DNA of 64,000 nt from Anaerolineaceae bacterium. GTDB taxonomy: Bacteria > Chloroflexota > Anaerolineae > Anaerolineales > Anaerolineaceae. Made by a program: the position numbers and the translations under genes. The stretch's first letter is position 1. Every line of letters begins with the position of its first letter. This document shows positions 1-8,543 of this stretch, one piece after another. The stretch is from the NCBI GenBank assembly GCA_002702705.1, contig PABH01000036.1, positions 155,976-219,975 on the forward strand, in the 5' to 3' direction. The notes below the pieces were generated by a model that had not been told where the DNA came from, did no database searches, and saw only the letters and a list, made by a program, of their open reading frames with translations.

Positions 1-1268
1 GATAAATAATGGTTCAAGACCGTAACCAATTTTTCAGGCGCTAACGATTCACTGAAACTGGTGAACCCCCGAATATCAGCAAACATGGCTGTCAGTTCTG
101 TTCTTCGTCCGCCAAGTTCCAATTCATTGGGGTTTAGTTGTTGGATGACAGCTGGTGATACCATTTTTTCAAATAATCGGCTTTGGGCTTCCAGCTGTTT
201 TTTTTCTGTGAGGTCATCCAGAACGATGGCTACACCTTGTGTATCGTTTTCCATATTTTTTAATGGAGCCAAACTGAGCCGGAGATCTACCAAACCTCTT
301 GGGGGAATAGACGGAGAAATCTCAAGTCCAATAATCGTTTTATTTTTCTTAATTACATTTCTTAATTCATCTTGAAATGAGGATGGAAACGGAGGAAAAG
401 CTTGATGAATGGTTTTCCCAATTATTGTTTTGGCATCCAAACCCAGGATACTTTCCGCTGAACGATTACAAAGTAATATTTTTTCTTCAATATCAGTTGT
501 TAATACACCGCTGGTAATAGAAGAAAAAATATTATCCATAAGGTTTTTTAGCTCTGTGACTTCCGCGAGGGTTTGTTTTACAGAAGCAAATAATTGTGCA
601 TTATCAATCGCAACTGCGGCATGGTTAGCAAATACGGTCAGTAATTCCAGATCTTTTTGGGTGAATAAACCACTTCGAATCCGGTTGTCTGCGTATATCA
701 CACCAATAATCTCATTTTTTACATGGAGAGGGACACATAAAATTGATCTCAGATTATAGGCAATAATTGAATTTTGTTCGTTAAAGCGTGGATCTTCCTG
801 GGCATTTGTTGTTAGAATAGCTTGATTTTCTTCTACAACTCGTTTGATGATGGTATTGCTAATCAAAAATTCGGATTGGTCTAAGGTTTCTTGTTCAAAA
901 TTCCGAGCTATTTTTGTCTTTAATTCATTGTTTTCGTTTCTCAACATTAAAAATCCACGTTCTGCATTGGTCAATCGGATGATGGTATCCATCACGATTT
1001 GCAAAACCACATCCAACTCAAGACTTGAATTAATGATCTGTCCAATTTGAGAAACAGCGATCAAATTCCGGTTTTCATCTTCCAAAGCGGTTATTTCTTT
1101 ATCCAGTTTCTTGACCGTTTCCAAGGTGTGAAAAGCGCGTTTATAGGTGGCTGTAGGTAACGCCGCAGAACGAACCGATTGAAGAGATGTATTAATCAAC
1201 GTCAATTGTTCGATCAATTCTTTGATTTCAGGCTGTAAGGATTTCCTGGGGAGTGATTCATCATTCAT
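1..1268 (-). CDS. GAF-PAS class III adenylate/guanylate cyclase (3' end beyond window)
   Basis: Read from the reverse strand; the gene starts at the ATG at 1268 and runs off the left edge, giving about 422 codons. After a helical N-terminus there is a GAF domain (roughly residues 75-225), then a PAS domain (about 235-345), then the start of a class III nucleotide cyclase catalytic domain, recognised by FADIRGFTSFSESL with the metal-binding aspartate. Such proteins make cAMP or cGMP in the cytosol when the GAF/PAS sensors bind a ligand; the ligand and the nucleotide made cannot be read here because the specificity residues lie beyond the edge. The gene begins 21 bp after the stop of the transglutaminase gene, so the two are probably co-transcribed. 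The family call is firm. Confidence 0.85.
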   Translation of the reverse strand, partial: MNDESLPRKSLQPEIKELIEQLTLINTSLQSVRSAALPTATYKRAFHTLETVKKLDKEITALEDENRNLIAVSQIGQIINSSLELDVVLQIVMDTIIRLTNAERGFLMLRNENNELKTKIARNFEQETLDQSEFLISNTIIKRVVEENQAILTTNAQEDPRFNEQNSIIAYNLRSILCVPLHVKNEIIGVIYADNRIRSGLFTQKDLELLTVFANHAAVAIDNAQLFASVKQTLAEVTELKNLMDNIFSSITSGVLTTDIEEKILLCNRSAESILGLDAKTIIGKTIHQAFPPFPSSFQDELRNVIKKNKTIIGLEISPSIPPRGLVDLRLSLAPLKNMENDTQGVAIVLDDLTEKKQLEAQSRLFEKMVSPAVIQQLNPNELELGGRRTELTAMFADIRGFTSFSESLAPEKLVTVLNHYL

Positions 1269-1289
1269 ATTAAGTTGTTCTTTGGGATG

Positions 1290-3650
1290 TCAAGAGATGG
1301 GGCTATATTCTTCCGGGTTTTCAGTAATGAACCATTTTTTAATTTTATGGATTATGGTCTCTTTAAATATTTCTTTACCCAATTTTTGCATCTCTACCAC
1401 ATCAGGTTGATAATTACTGTAAAATGCCTTTTGATATTCTACCAGTAAATGATTAGCTTTTGTTTGTAAACTAGGCATCAATTCTATTAATTGATTAACT
1501 AAATGGGCTGGTGTTGAAGCATCAGAAACTTGCACCCTCAAAAAATAAAGTGACCATACGATACTTGAAAAAGCGCGTTGGTAATCAGGGAGCTGCACAT
1601 AATAGGACCATCGTGATAACCAACTCGGAGGCTGCCAGCCTCGTTTTTCAAAAAACCGTTCCAAATGCATTGGTGTCTTAAATGAGTAGCCTAATCGTCT
1701 GCTTCGAAGAGTTATTAAAAGAATGAGATCAACCACAAAAATAATAATGAATAGGGGTAACCAATTTATTAATATTGTGAAAATTGAATCCGTTTCCGTA
1801 TCGCCAACATCAATATTTTCAATGTCGTCCAATGTATCTTGTTCTAATAAAGCTTCCATTGCTTCTCGATCAAATTGGTTTGGCCTTCTACCGATTTCAC
1901 CTTCTCTTATCGAGTCCGGATCGCTTGGATTACCGACCAATCGTGTGAGCGCTGGTTGTCCTCTTGTTGGTTCAAATTCTACCCAGCCTATTCCTCCAAA
2001 ATAAACTTCTGGCCAGGCATGTGATTGTTTTCTGCGGACCGTATATGTGATATCTTCCAGATCCTCTTCCCCTTGGGCATAACCAAAGACCATTCTTGCC
2101 GGAATGCCAATAGAACGAAGCATTAATACTTCTGCAGAAGCATAATAATTACAAAAACCTTGTTTTAGGTCAAATAAAAACCATTCTATCGGGTCTTGAT
2201 TTTTTGGAGGAGCAGGAATTTGTTCTTTGTACTCAATATTATTTCGGAGATATAAGGTGATTGCAAACGTTTTATCATAAGCGGTTTCTTCATCTTGAGT
2301 AATTTCTTCAGCAAGCTGCCTAATCGAAGGAGAAAAATCAGAAGGGAGTTGTAAATAGTGATCTGTAACCCAGTCAGGATAATCTGTGGATGATTCCCGT
2401 AATTCCCAAATAGTTGGATTATCAATATAAGACCGCACTTGATAGGTTTCACCAGAATAAATGGTCCGTTCAGTAGTAACCGCAACCAAATCAAGCCCGG
2501 TTTCAGGAATTTCATTTGCTACCAAAGTAGCGTTTCGATTAATTTCAAGGGGGTAAATTGGTGTGTATAAAAGTCCTAAATTAATTTCAGGGTGAAAAGT
2601 AAAAATGCGCTCAGGCATGTTTTCATCTGGTGTGTAAATTGACGATTCTTCGCCCGCAAAATAATCAATTTCATTATTAATCGTGTTATTCCACTGATAA
2701 TTACTATATTGGTCGTAGGTTCTTGCTCGCCAATAAAAACGTGAGCCCGGGGGTTTAAATCGATTGGATTCGATCTTAAAAATGATATCATCACCCAAAA
2801 CTGCGCCAGTTCCTAAACCGATCGTTTCACCATAGTATTCTTGTTGTAGGACTAAAGGACCTTGAAGCGGGGTTGTGATTTTAACGAATTCATTTCGGAC
2901 TTGTTCGAATAATCCGAAAATTTTCTTCTGTTGGGCTGATCCGGGAGTAAAAGTAGCAACTACACTGGAAAAATTCCAAACCAATAAAACCAAAACAATT
3001 CCTATTAACAAAGCGGAGCGTCCAATATTAAATTCGGTTTCAAACTCAACCAATGTTCCTTTTTTGCGCCATTTTTTTAAGGAGTGCATGAAATTGGTTT
3101 GTGATAATAACAGTAAACTAAAAATCAGAAATGCAGCGGAAAATAAGTTTCTTTCCGTGACATAATAAAATTCAGTTACAAATAGTGTGATACCAGAAAT
3201 GATGAGTGCTAACCATGGTTTTCCGTTGCGAATAATACTATAACCACCAACAATTGCTGTAAACCAAATGATGGAAGAGATTAAAGTGATAAATAATAAG
3301 GGATCTTCAATTCGAATATTATTAAAATATTGGTATAACGAGGCATTGTATCTTCCTGCAAGGTTTCCGAGCCGCTCTGACCATAAGAGAGCGCTTGTGG
3401 TTGGCAGCATAAGAAACCATGGCAAAATTAAAATCGAATAACAAAAGGATAAAAATCGGATCGTGGGTGGTTTAAAATCACTATATCCCATCCCCAAACC
3501 TAAAAGAAAACCAATGGTAGTTAACCATTTGAGGATAACAAATTCATTAGCCCACTCCGTGGCTTCAAGCCGGAATGAAGTGATCAATAAGGCTGCAAAT
3601 AAACAAAATACGGCGGCAAGATCCCACCATCGATCTTCTTTCTTAGTCAT
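1290..3650 (-). CDS. TgpA-like membrane transglutaminase (DUF3488 plus transglutaminase core)
   Basis: The protein has about six N-terminal membrane helices (within residues 10-240), a large extracytoplasmic region, a transglutaminase-like core, one more membrane helix near residues 625-655 and a cytoplasmic tail. The core shows the catalytic cysteine in QGFCNYYASAEVL (near residue 500) and the histidine in SHAWPEVYF, followed by GWVEFEPT, where Glu replaces the usual Asp of the DPT motif, as is common in this subfamily. Family members are thought to act on cell-surface proteins or peptidoglycan-linked substrates; the substrate here is unknown. I prefer the ATG at 3650; an upstream ATG at 3674 would add eight residues, and neither has a good ribosome binding site. 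It is divergent from the PAP2 gene and is followed by the cyclase gene. Confidence 0.82.
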   Translation of the reverse strand: MTKKEDRWWDLAAVFCLFAALLITSFRLEATEWANEFVILKWLTTIGFLLGLGMGYSDFKPPTIRFLSFCYSILILPWFLMLPTTSALLWSERLGNLAGRYNASLYQYFNNIRIEDPLLFITLISSIIWFTAIVGGYSIIRNGKPWLALIISGITLFVTEFYYVTERNLFSAAFLIFSLLLLSQTNFMHSLKKWRKKGTLVEFETEFNIGRSALLIGIVLVLLVWNFSSVVATFTPGSAQQKKIFGLFEQVRNEFVKITTPLQGPLVLQQEYYGETIGLGTGAVLGDDIIFKIESNRFKPPGSRFYWRARTYDQYSNYQWNNTINNEIDYFAGEESSIYTPDENMPERIFTFHPEINLGLLYTPIYPLEINRNATLVANEIPETGLDLVAVTTERTIYSGETYQVRSYIDNPTIWELRESSTDYPDWVTDHYLQLPSDFSPSIRQLAEEITQDEETAYDKTFAITLYLRNNIEYKEQIPAPPKNQDPIEWFLFDLKQGFCNYYASAEVLMLRSIGIPARMVFGYAQGEEDLEDITYTVRRKQSHAWPEVYFGGIGWVEFEPTRGQPALTRLVGNPSDPDSIREGEIGRRPNQFDREAMEALLEQDTLDDIENIDVGDTETDSIFTILINWLPLFIIIFVVDLILLITLRSRRLGYSFKTPMHLERFFEKRGWQPPSWLSRWSYYVQLPDYQRAFSSIVWSLYFLRVQVSDASTPAHLVNQLIELMPSLQTKANHLLVEYQKAFYSNYQPDVVEMQKLGKEIFKETIIHKIKKWFITENPEEYSPIS

Positions 3651-3727
3651 AGAAAAAGTGTACAATATAGGCATTCAGTTCGTCAATCAGCCATCTAAAC
3701 TATATTTGAGCAATTTTGGAGCAGTGT

Positions 3728-4714
3728 ATGGAAAATCTTTGGGGATATCTTGTAAATGTAAATTTATTTTTACAAGGCTTTGGGGATTGGATTATTTCCC
3801 CTATGCATTGGGTCACTTTTTTGGGTGATGAAGAATTTTATTTATTAGCCATGCCAGCGATATATTGGTGTATTGATTCAGGATTGGGGATTCGAATGGC
3901 GATGATTCTAATGTTATCCAATACATTGGGAACCAGTTTAAAATTCTTATTCCATTCACCTCGTCCATTCTGGGTTTCCACGAATGTAACGGCACATGTG
4001 CAGGAGACATCTTTTGGAATGCCGTCAGGACATGCCTTGAATGCCACAACTCTATGGGGATTTGTTGCAACGAGAATGCAAAACCGTTGGCTTATGTTTG
4101 TTTTTTGGGCTCTGGTTTTTCTGATTGGTTTTTCGAGAATGGTGCTTGGCGTTCACATGATTAATGATGTTTTGTTGGGCTGGCTCGCGGGCGGTATCTT
4201 ATTGATGTTGTTTTTGATCGTTGAAAAAAAATATCAAAAAACTATTCCCCAGTGGTCATTCAACAAAAAATTAGCATCGATTATTATTTCAACATTGATC
4301 TTATTAGCTATACCCTTACTCATTTGGATTATCAATCATGATTTTCCGATTAATGAAATCTGGGTAGAAAATTATGCTACCGCCTATCCTGGGGTTGAAC
4401 TACTGCCATATTCACTGGAAGGGGCAGTCACTGCTGCTGCGACATGGATGGGATTACTGATTGGTTTGTTGATTTTGGATCAAAAACAAATTTCCATTTC
4501 TGCTGCCGGTCCAATTTGGATAAGAATTGTGCGTTATTCGGTCGGTGGCATCGGCGTTTTGGTCTTTTGGATGGGCTTAAAATTGATATTTCCGGATGGA
4601 GAAAATTTTGTTGCCCTAAGTTTAAGATTTTTCCGGTATACTTTAATTGGATTATGGGTTGCTTTTGGTGCCCCATATTTGTTTATAAAATTAAACTTGA
4701 TGAAATCCTCATAA
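3728..4714 (+). CDS. PAP2-superfamily membrane phosphatase
   Basis: A 328-residue polytopic protein with the three PAP2 phosphatase motifs in order: KFLFHSPRPFW (motif 1), MPSGHAL (motif 2) and SRMVLGVHMINDVL (motif 3, with the catalytic His and Asp). These enzymes remove phosphate from lipid phosphates such as undecaprenyl pyrophosphate or phosphatidic acid in the membrane. The C-terminal half adds several further membrane helices. The ATG at 3728 is chosen because GGAG lies 6 bases upstream; a TTG at 3716 in the same frame would add four residues. Substrate cannot be told from sequence; recycling of the undecaprenyl carrier would fit the glycan genes in the region, but this is inference. 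A small YtxH-like gene follows 17 bp downstream. Confidence 0.88.
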   Translation: MENLWGYLVNVNLFLQGFGDWIISPMHWVTFLGDEEFYLLAMPAIYWCIDSGLGIRMAMILMLSNTLGTSLKFLFHSPRPFWVSTNVTAHVQETSFGMPSGHALNATTLWGFVATRMQNRWLMFVFWALVFLIGFSRMVLGVHMINDVLLGWLAGGILLMLFLIVEKKYQKTIPQWSFNKKLASIIISTLILLAIPLLIWIINHDFPINEIWVENYATAYPGVELLPYSLEGAVTAAATWMGLLIGLLILDQKQISISAAGPIWIRIVRYSVGGIGVLVFWMGLKLIFPDGENFVALSLRFFRYTLIGLWVAFGAPYLFIKLNLMKSS

Positions 4715-4731
4715 AAAAAATTGGAGGTACG

Positions 4732-4941
4732 ATGAAAAAATACATATCATTTTTAACCGGGTTTTTAACCGGTGCGGTTGTGGCTGGGGTGTTAGGTTTG
4801 TTATTTACCCCGGAGCCAGGTGAAAGTTTGCAAGAATCGATTAAAGAAATTGTGTTAAAAACAAAAAATGAAATTGATGAAGCCGCGGCAAAAAAACGGG
4901 CCGACATGGAAGCCGAGTTAGCCAAATTACGCCAAGGTTGA
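4732..4941 (+). CDS. YtxH-like small membrane protein
   Basis: A 69-residue protein starting at the ATG at 4732, with a strong GGAGG ribosome binding site at 4723-4727. It has one N-terminal membrane helix (FLTGFLTGAVVAGVLGLLF) followed by the FTPEPGESL segment and a charged, Ala/Glu/Lys-rich helix, the pattern of YtxH/general-stress small proteins. Function of the family is not well established. It sits just downstream of the PAP2 gene and just before a strong hairpin terminator, so the two probably form a short operon. The reading frame extends upstream inside the PAP2 gene, but that part is an artefact. Confidence 0.8.
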   Translation: MKKYISFLTGFLTGAVVAGVLGLLFTPEPGESLQESIKEIVLKTKNEIDEAAAKKRADMEAELAKLRQG

Positions 4942-4954
4942 TTTAAGAATAAAA

Positions 4955-4989
4955 AAAGCCTGTCATTCATCAAGTGAATGACAGGCTTT
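4955..4989. terminator. Bidirectional hairpin terminator between convergent genes
   Basis: A perfect 15-bp stem (AAAGCCTGTCATTCA and its complement) with a 5-base loop TCAAG. It lies 13 bases after the YtxH-like stop codon and 21 bases from the end of the convergent metalloprotease gene. The stem is flanked by A residues on the left and by T-rich sequence on the right, so it can serve both directions. Confidence 0.88.
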
Positions 4990-5010
4990 ATGTTTAAACA
5001 GAATCAATAT

Positions 5011-7077
5011 TTACTTGGCAGGTTGAATGTAAATTCGATAAAATGCGTTTTGACGGGTGAAGCGAGTATTGCCGCTGACTGTCAAAATAACTTCATCAAA
5101 TTCTGACCCATTTATTTGAAGTTGGGTCGTTTGCGTAACATCAATTGGAAGCCTGATCACATTATTTTGTGAACCATTGGTTTCAATCAGAGAAAGCTCA
5201 AAAGTTTGTGGTAAGCGGTTTTGAATGCGAACCCAACCATCAGGCTCCCAACCTCCTAAATCCGTCTCAAAATCGCTGAAATAGTCGATTGCGGGGATAC
5301 TTACATCATCTAACAAAAAACCTTCTCCATTTACGGCTGCGTCCGTAATATATTCAAAGCGGAGTTGAATTTCTTTTCCGGCATAATCCGAAAGGTCAAC
5401 CACTTCCTTTATCCAGCCATTGGTTACATCATTGTAACCACAGCCGAAACTGTTGCCGGAAGGGTCTTCCGAGGTACAGGAAGGAGTATTTAATATATCC
5501 CAATTTAGTCCATCTTCAGAAACTTCTAAATATAAATAGTCATAATCAGTTTCAAGGTCGTACCAGGTACGGAATTCAAACTCAATTGGACCACTGACAT
5601 TCGTAAAATCGAAATCGCGGGTTAAGGTCATATCCGATTCATCACCCTTATTGGACCAAATGGCATAATCTCCTGAATAGGGGTTTTCGGGTAAAACACC
5701 GACTTCGGTTTCTCCTTCAAAGGTGAGAATAAAATCTTGGTCACAATTAATGGAAATATAATCAACCCCATATTGGTTTACATCCCGTTCCAACCAACCT
5801 GTATTGCATGAATTTACACTTTCTGTGATTCCTGGTTGGGGTGGGGAATCGTAAATATAATAGGTATAGCGACCATCATTGGCATTTTCATCCAAAAGGA
5901 AATTGGCTACAACCCAATCCGCAAAGACATCATCCGCTGTAATGGGCTCATTGGTTAACGGATCAAGGGCATTAATTTCATTTAACACAAAATCAATACT
6001 GCTCATGCCGTTTGCTGGATCTGCGACAACAGCTTTTGTTGCTTCCTCGCCAAATCGATCCAAAAAATAGGTAACAAACAAAAACGAAGATCCGTAATGC
6101 GGTGTCGTCGCACTGGAATCATTTGGCCAGTCATTTAACTGCAGGTCAGGTTCTAACATGGCTAAATAATCAAAGCCGGATTCATAATAACCGTTTAAGA
6201 AGGCAGCTAATTCCGAAAAACCTTCATTTAGCCAGGAAGATTCATTACGATCACGATACCAGTGGATCATATGCTGGAATTCATGCGCTAATACGCCATA
6301 GGTGAATTTTTCATCCAATTCAATCGTATCGGCATTGAGCATGAACATTTCATGCGCATTGGAATAATCATGCGCTTGAGGAGGAACTTCATCCGCAGAC
6401 GAAAAATAACCGGCTAAATTGGAACCCAACCCTGTAGCATATAACAAAAACAAGTGTTCATTTTCATCAATGCCGGGGGTCCATTCAGGGCCGAAAAATT
6501 CCCGATTGGTGGGATAAATTTCATTTTCGAAGGTTTCAACCAAACGAGATAAATCCCCAGGGCGATATTTGACCCCTTGTTCAATCCAGAAATAAACGTG
6601 ATCGGTTTCGTAACCCAGTTCAGCAATGATGCTGAAATTCTCATTCGTGTCCACATTCGTAACCCAAAATTGTTTGGTATCACCAACTTGATAATCGGTT
6701 TGATCCGGTACGGTCGCGGGTATATTGGTGATACCCTGGAGGCGTTCTGCTAATTCAATGGGATCATTGTTCGGCACGATGGTATTGGATAAAGTATCCA
6801 GGGTTTCAATGGCACCGCTGGATGCTGGATTCACAACAGAAGGTTCCGGATTTTCACCAGGCATTTCCGGAGGGTTGTTTTCTTCAAAATGAGGATCAGC
6901 AGAAGGATCACTCTCAGAGGGTTCAATGACAAACGGGGGTACATCAAGTGTCTCTGTGATTGAGGAAGAAGAATCTCTGATTAACAAAAATGAACCAACA
7001 CCGATTCCGAGACATGACAGGCATAAACAAAATATGATGATAACTATTAAGACGATCCAAAACCATCTGGATTTCAT
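5011..7077 (-). CDS. Secreted or membrane-anchored zinc metalloprotease with C-terminal jelly-roll region
   Basis: A 688-residue protein. Residues 1-35 contain a hydrophobic helix (signal anchor or signal peptide), followed by a Ser/Pro/Glu-rich linker to about residue 100. The catalytic region holds HEFQHMIHW, an HExxH zinc motif at about residues 265-269, followed by WLNEGFSELAAFL, which supplies the likely third ligand Glu. The C-terminal part resembles the immune-inhibitor-A/MAM-like beta domains (segments such as FRTWYDLETDYDYLYLEVS and a GFLLDDVSI strand). It probably degrades extracellular protein. The start at 7077 is set by GGAGG six bases upstream (GGAGGAAAATATG). It is separated from the polysaccharide locus upstream by about 60 bp and may stand alone. 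Confidence 0.82.
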   Translation of the reverse strand: MKSRWFWIVLIVIIIFCLCLSCLGIGVGSFLLIRDSSSSITETLDVPPFVIEPSESDPSADPHFEENNPPEMPGENPEPSVVNPASSGAIETLDTLSNTIVPNNDPIELAERLQGITNIPATVPDQTDYQVGDTKQFWVTNVDTNENFSIIAELGYETDHVYFWIEQGVKYRPGDLSRLVETFENEIYPTNREFFGPEWTPGIDENEHLFLLYATGLGSNLAGYFSSADEVPPQAHDYSNAHEMFMLNADTIELDEKFTYGVLAHEFQHMIHWYRDRNESSWLNEGFSELAAFLNGYYESGFDYLAMLEPDLQLNDWPNDSSATTPHYGSSFLFVTYFLDRFGEEATKAVVADPANGMSSIDFVLNEINALDPLTNEPITADDVFADWVVANFLLDENANDGRYTYYIYDSPPQPGITESVNSCNTGWLERDVNQYGVDYISINCDQDFILTFEGETEVGVLPENPYSGDYAIWSNKGDESDMTLTRDFDFTNVSGPIEFEFRTWYDLETDYDYLYLEVSEDGLNWDILNTPSCTSEDPSGNSFGCGYNDVTNGWIKEVVDLSDYAGKEIQLRFEYITDAAVNGEGFLLDDVSIPAIDYFSDFETDLGGWEPDGWVRIQNRLPQTFELSLIETNGSQNNVIRLPIDVTQTTQLQINGSEFDEVILTVSGNTRFTRQNAFYRIYIQPAK

Positions 7078-7136
7078 ATTTTCCTCCGAATTAACCGATA
7101 AGAATGTTCGTAATTTTACCAATTATAAAACGAAAC

Positions 7137-8543
7137 TTAAAAAGCACCTTTTTTTCGTAGAACGACCCAGATGGTTCTGGCAATGATTTGCAAATCCAGC
7201 CAGATGGAATAATGCTGTACGTAATACAAGTCATCTTCGGTATGCAAATGCATAGGCCGGTCACTGCGGCCATTGACCTGCCACCAGCCGGTGATGCCCT
7301 GGGGAACAGCGAAACGTTTGCGCTGCCAGGGTTGGTACTCATCTACCAGTTCCGGCATTTCAGGCCGTGGACCAACCAGACTCATCGACCCATCTAAAAC
7401 GTTTAGAATTTGTGGTAATTCATCCAGACTGGTTTGACGTAAAAATTTTCCGATTTTGGTGATGCGAGGGTCAGAACGCGATTTGTGAATGCGGTTGCCG
7501 TTTTCATCTCTGGTTTCCACCAAATGTTTTAATGAATCGGCGTTTGAAACCATAGTGCGGAACTTTAACATTGTAAATAATCGCCCATTTTCGCCAACCC
7601 GTTTTTGTTTGTAAATGACCGGACCGGGTGAATCGAATTTGATTAATAAACTGATCAAAGCAATGAGTGGCAAAGTAAAGGGTAAAGTAAAGAGGCATAA
7701 AATCAGGTCAAAGGTTCTTTTGACCATGCGTTGATATTCATCCAGAGCGGGGGCTCGCAGATCCAACATGGGAATACCAGCAAAATCAAAAACGCCGGCT
7801 TTATGTAAGGTAAGTGAAAAATAATCGGGAATAACCCAAACCCGAACGGGCAAGTCATGCAGTTCGGAAACAATTTGATTCAAACGCTGGTAAGCAGAGC
7901 CGGGGAGTGCGATGACGACATCATCAATCTTGGAGAAGCGGACAATTTCCCTGGTGATGTTTAAATCCCCAACCACATCCGGATGGCTGGATTTTGCCGG
8001 GTCGTCATCCAGGTATCCAATGACATGCAGCCCGTACATGGCGCCGTGGTTAATTTGTTCACCAATTCTTCGCCCGGCTGTACCTGCCCCGAGGATGAGC
8101 ACATTGCGCATTTCTTTTTTTAACTCAAACCGCCGGTGGATGGTGGTGCGGACTAAAACACGCCAAAACAGCATCATAACATAGGCAGTAAAAGCAAATA
8201 GGGCAAATTGAAAACGGGAAATTTCACGGAAGGAAAGATATAACACCCCAGCGGACGCAATGGTTGAAAAAAATGAAGCCAGGGTCAGGCTGGCAAATTC
8301 ATCCACGACACGGATGTTTTTTCGTCCGTCATAGATACTAAACACCAACAGGGTTAAAACCCAGATCAAGGGGAATAAAACAAATAATTCGGGTGGCACG
8401 GGGATAAGCGGCATCGGTCGAACAAAGTCAAACTGATTTGAAAATTGGCGAAGGAAGTTGGAGAGATATAAAGCCAAAGAAATTAACAAACCATCGACAA
8501 AAACTGAAAACACAGCAAAATTGGTGGAAAAACGGCGTAACAT
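7137..8543 (-). CDS. Polyprenyl-phosphate glycosylphosphotransferase (priming transferase, copy 1)
   Basis: A 468-residue protein with four or five N-terminal membrane helices, a central nucleotide-binding-like fold ([16 protein letters not shown]) and a C-terminal bacterial sugar transferase domain from about residue 270: [27 protein letters not shown] segment, LKFRTM and [13 protein letters not shown]. Such enzymes move a sugar-1-phosphate from a nucleotide sugar to undecaprenyl phosphate, the first step in exopolysaccharide or O-antigen synthesis. The start at 8543 overlaps the upstream stop by one base (TAATG), showing translational coupling to the polymerase gene. It is the last gene of the polysaccharide operon read on this strand. 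A second copy lies at 44.3 kb. Confidence 0.9.
   Translation of the reverse strand: MLRRFSTNFAVFSVFVDGLLISLALYLSNFLRQFSNQFDFVRPMPLIPVPPELFVLFPLIWVLTLLVFSIYDGRKNIRVVDEFASLTLASFFSTIASAGVLYLSFREISRFQFALFAFTAYVMMLFWRVLVRTTIHRRFELKKEMRNVLILGAGTAGRRIGEQINHGAMYGLHVIGYLDDDPAKSSHPDVVGDLNITREIVRFSKIDDVVIALPGSAYQRLNQIVSELHDLPVRVWVIPDYFSLTLHKAGVFDFAGIPMLDLRAPALDEYQRMVKRTFDLILCLFTLPFTLPLIALISLLIKFDSPGPVIYKQKRVGENGRLFTMLKFRTMVSNADSLKHLVETRDENGNRIHKSRSDPRITKIGKFLRQTSLDELPQILNVLDGSMSLVGPRPEMPELVDEYQPWQRKRFAVPQGITGWWQVNGRSDRPMHLHTEDDLYYVQHYSIWLDLQIIARTIWVVLRKKGAF

Noticed and set aside
4444..4731. Long N-terminal extension of the YtxH-like gene
   Set aside because: The frame runs through the PAP2 gene in another frame; the GGAGG at 4723-4727 supports the ATG at 4732.
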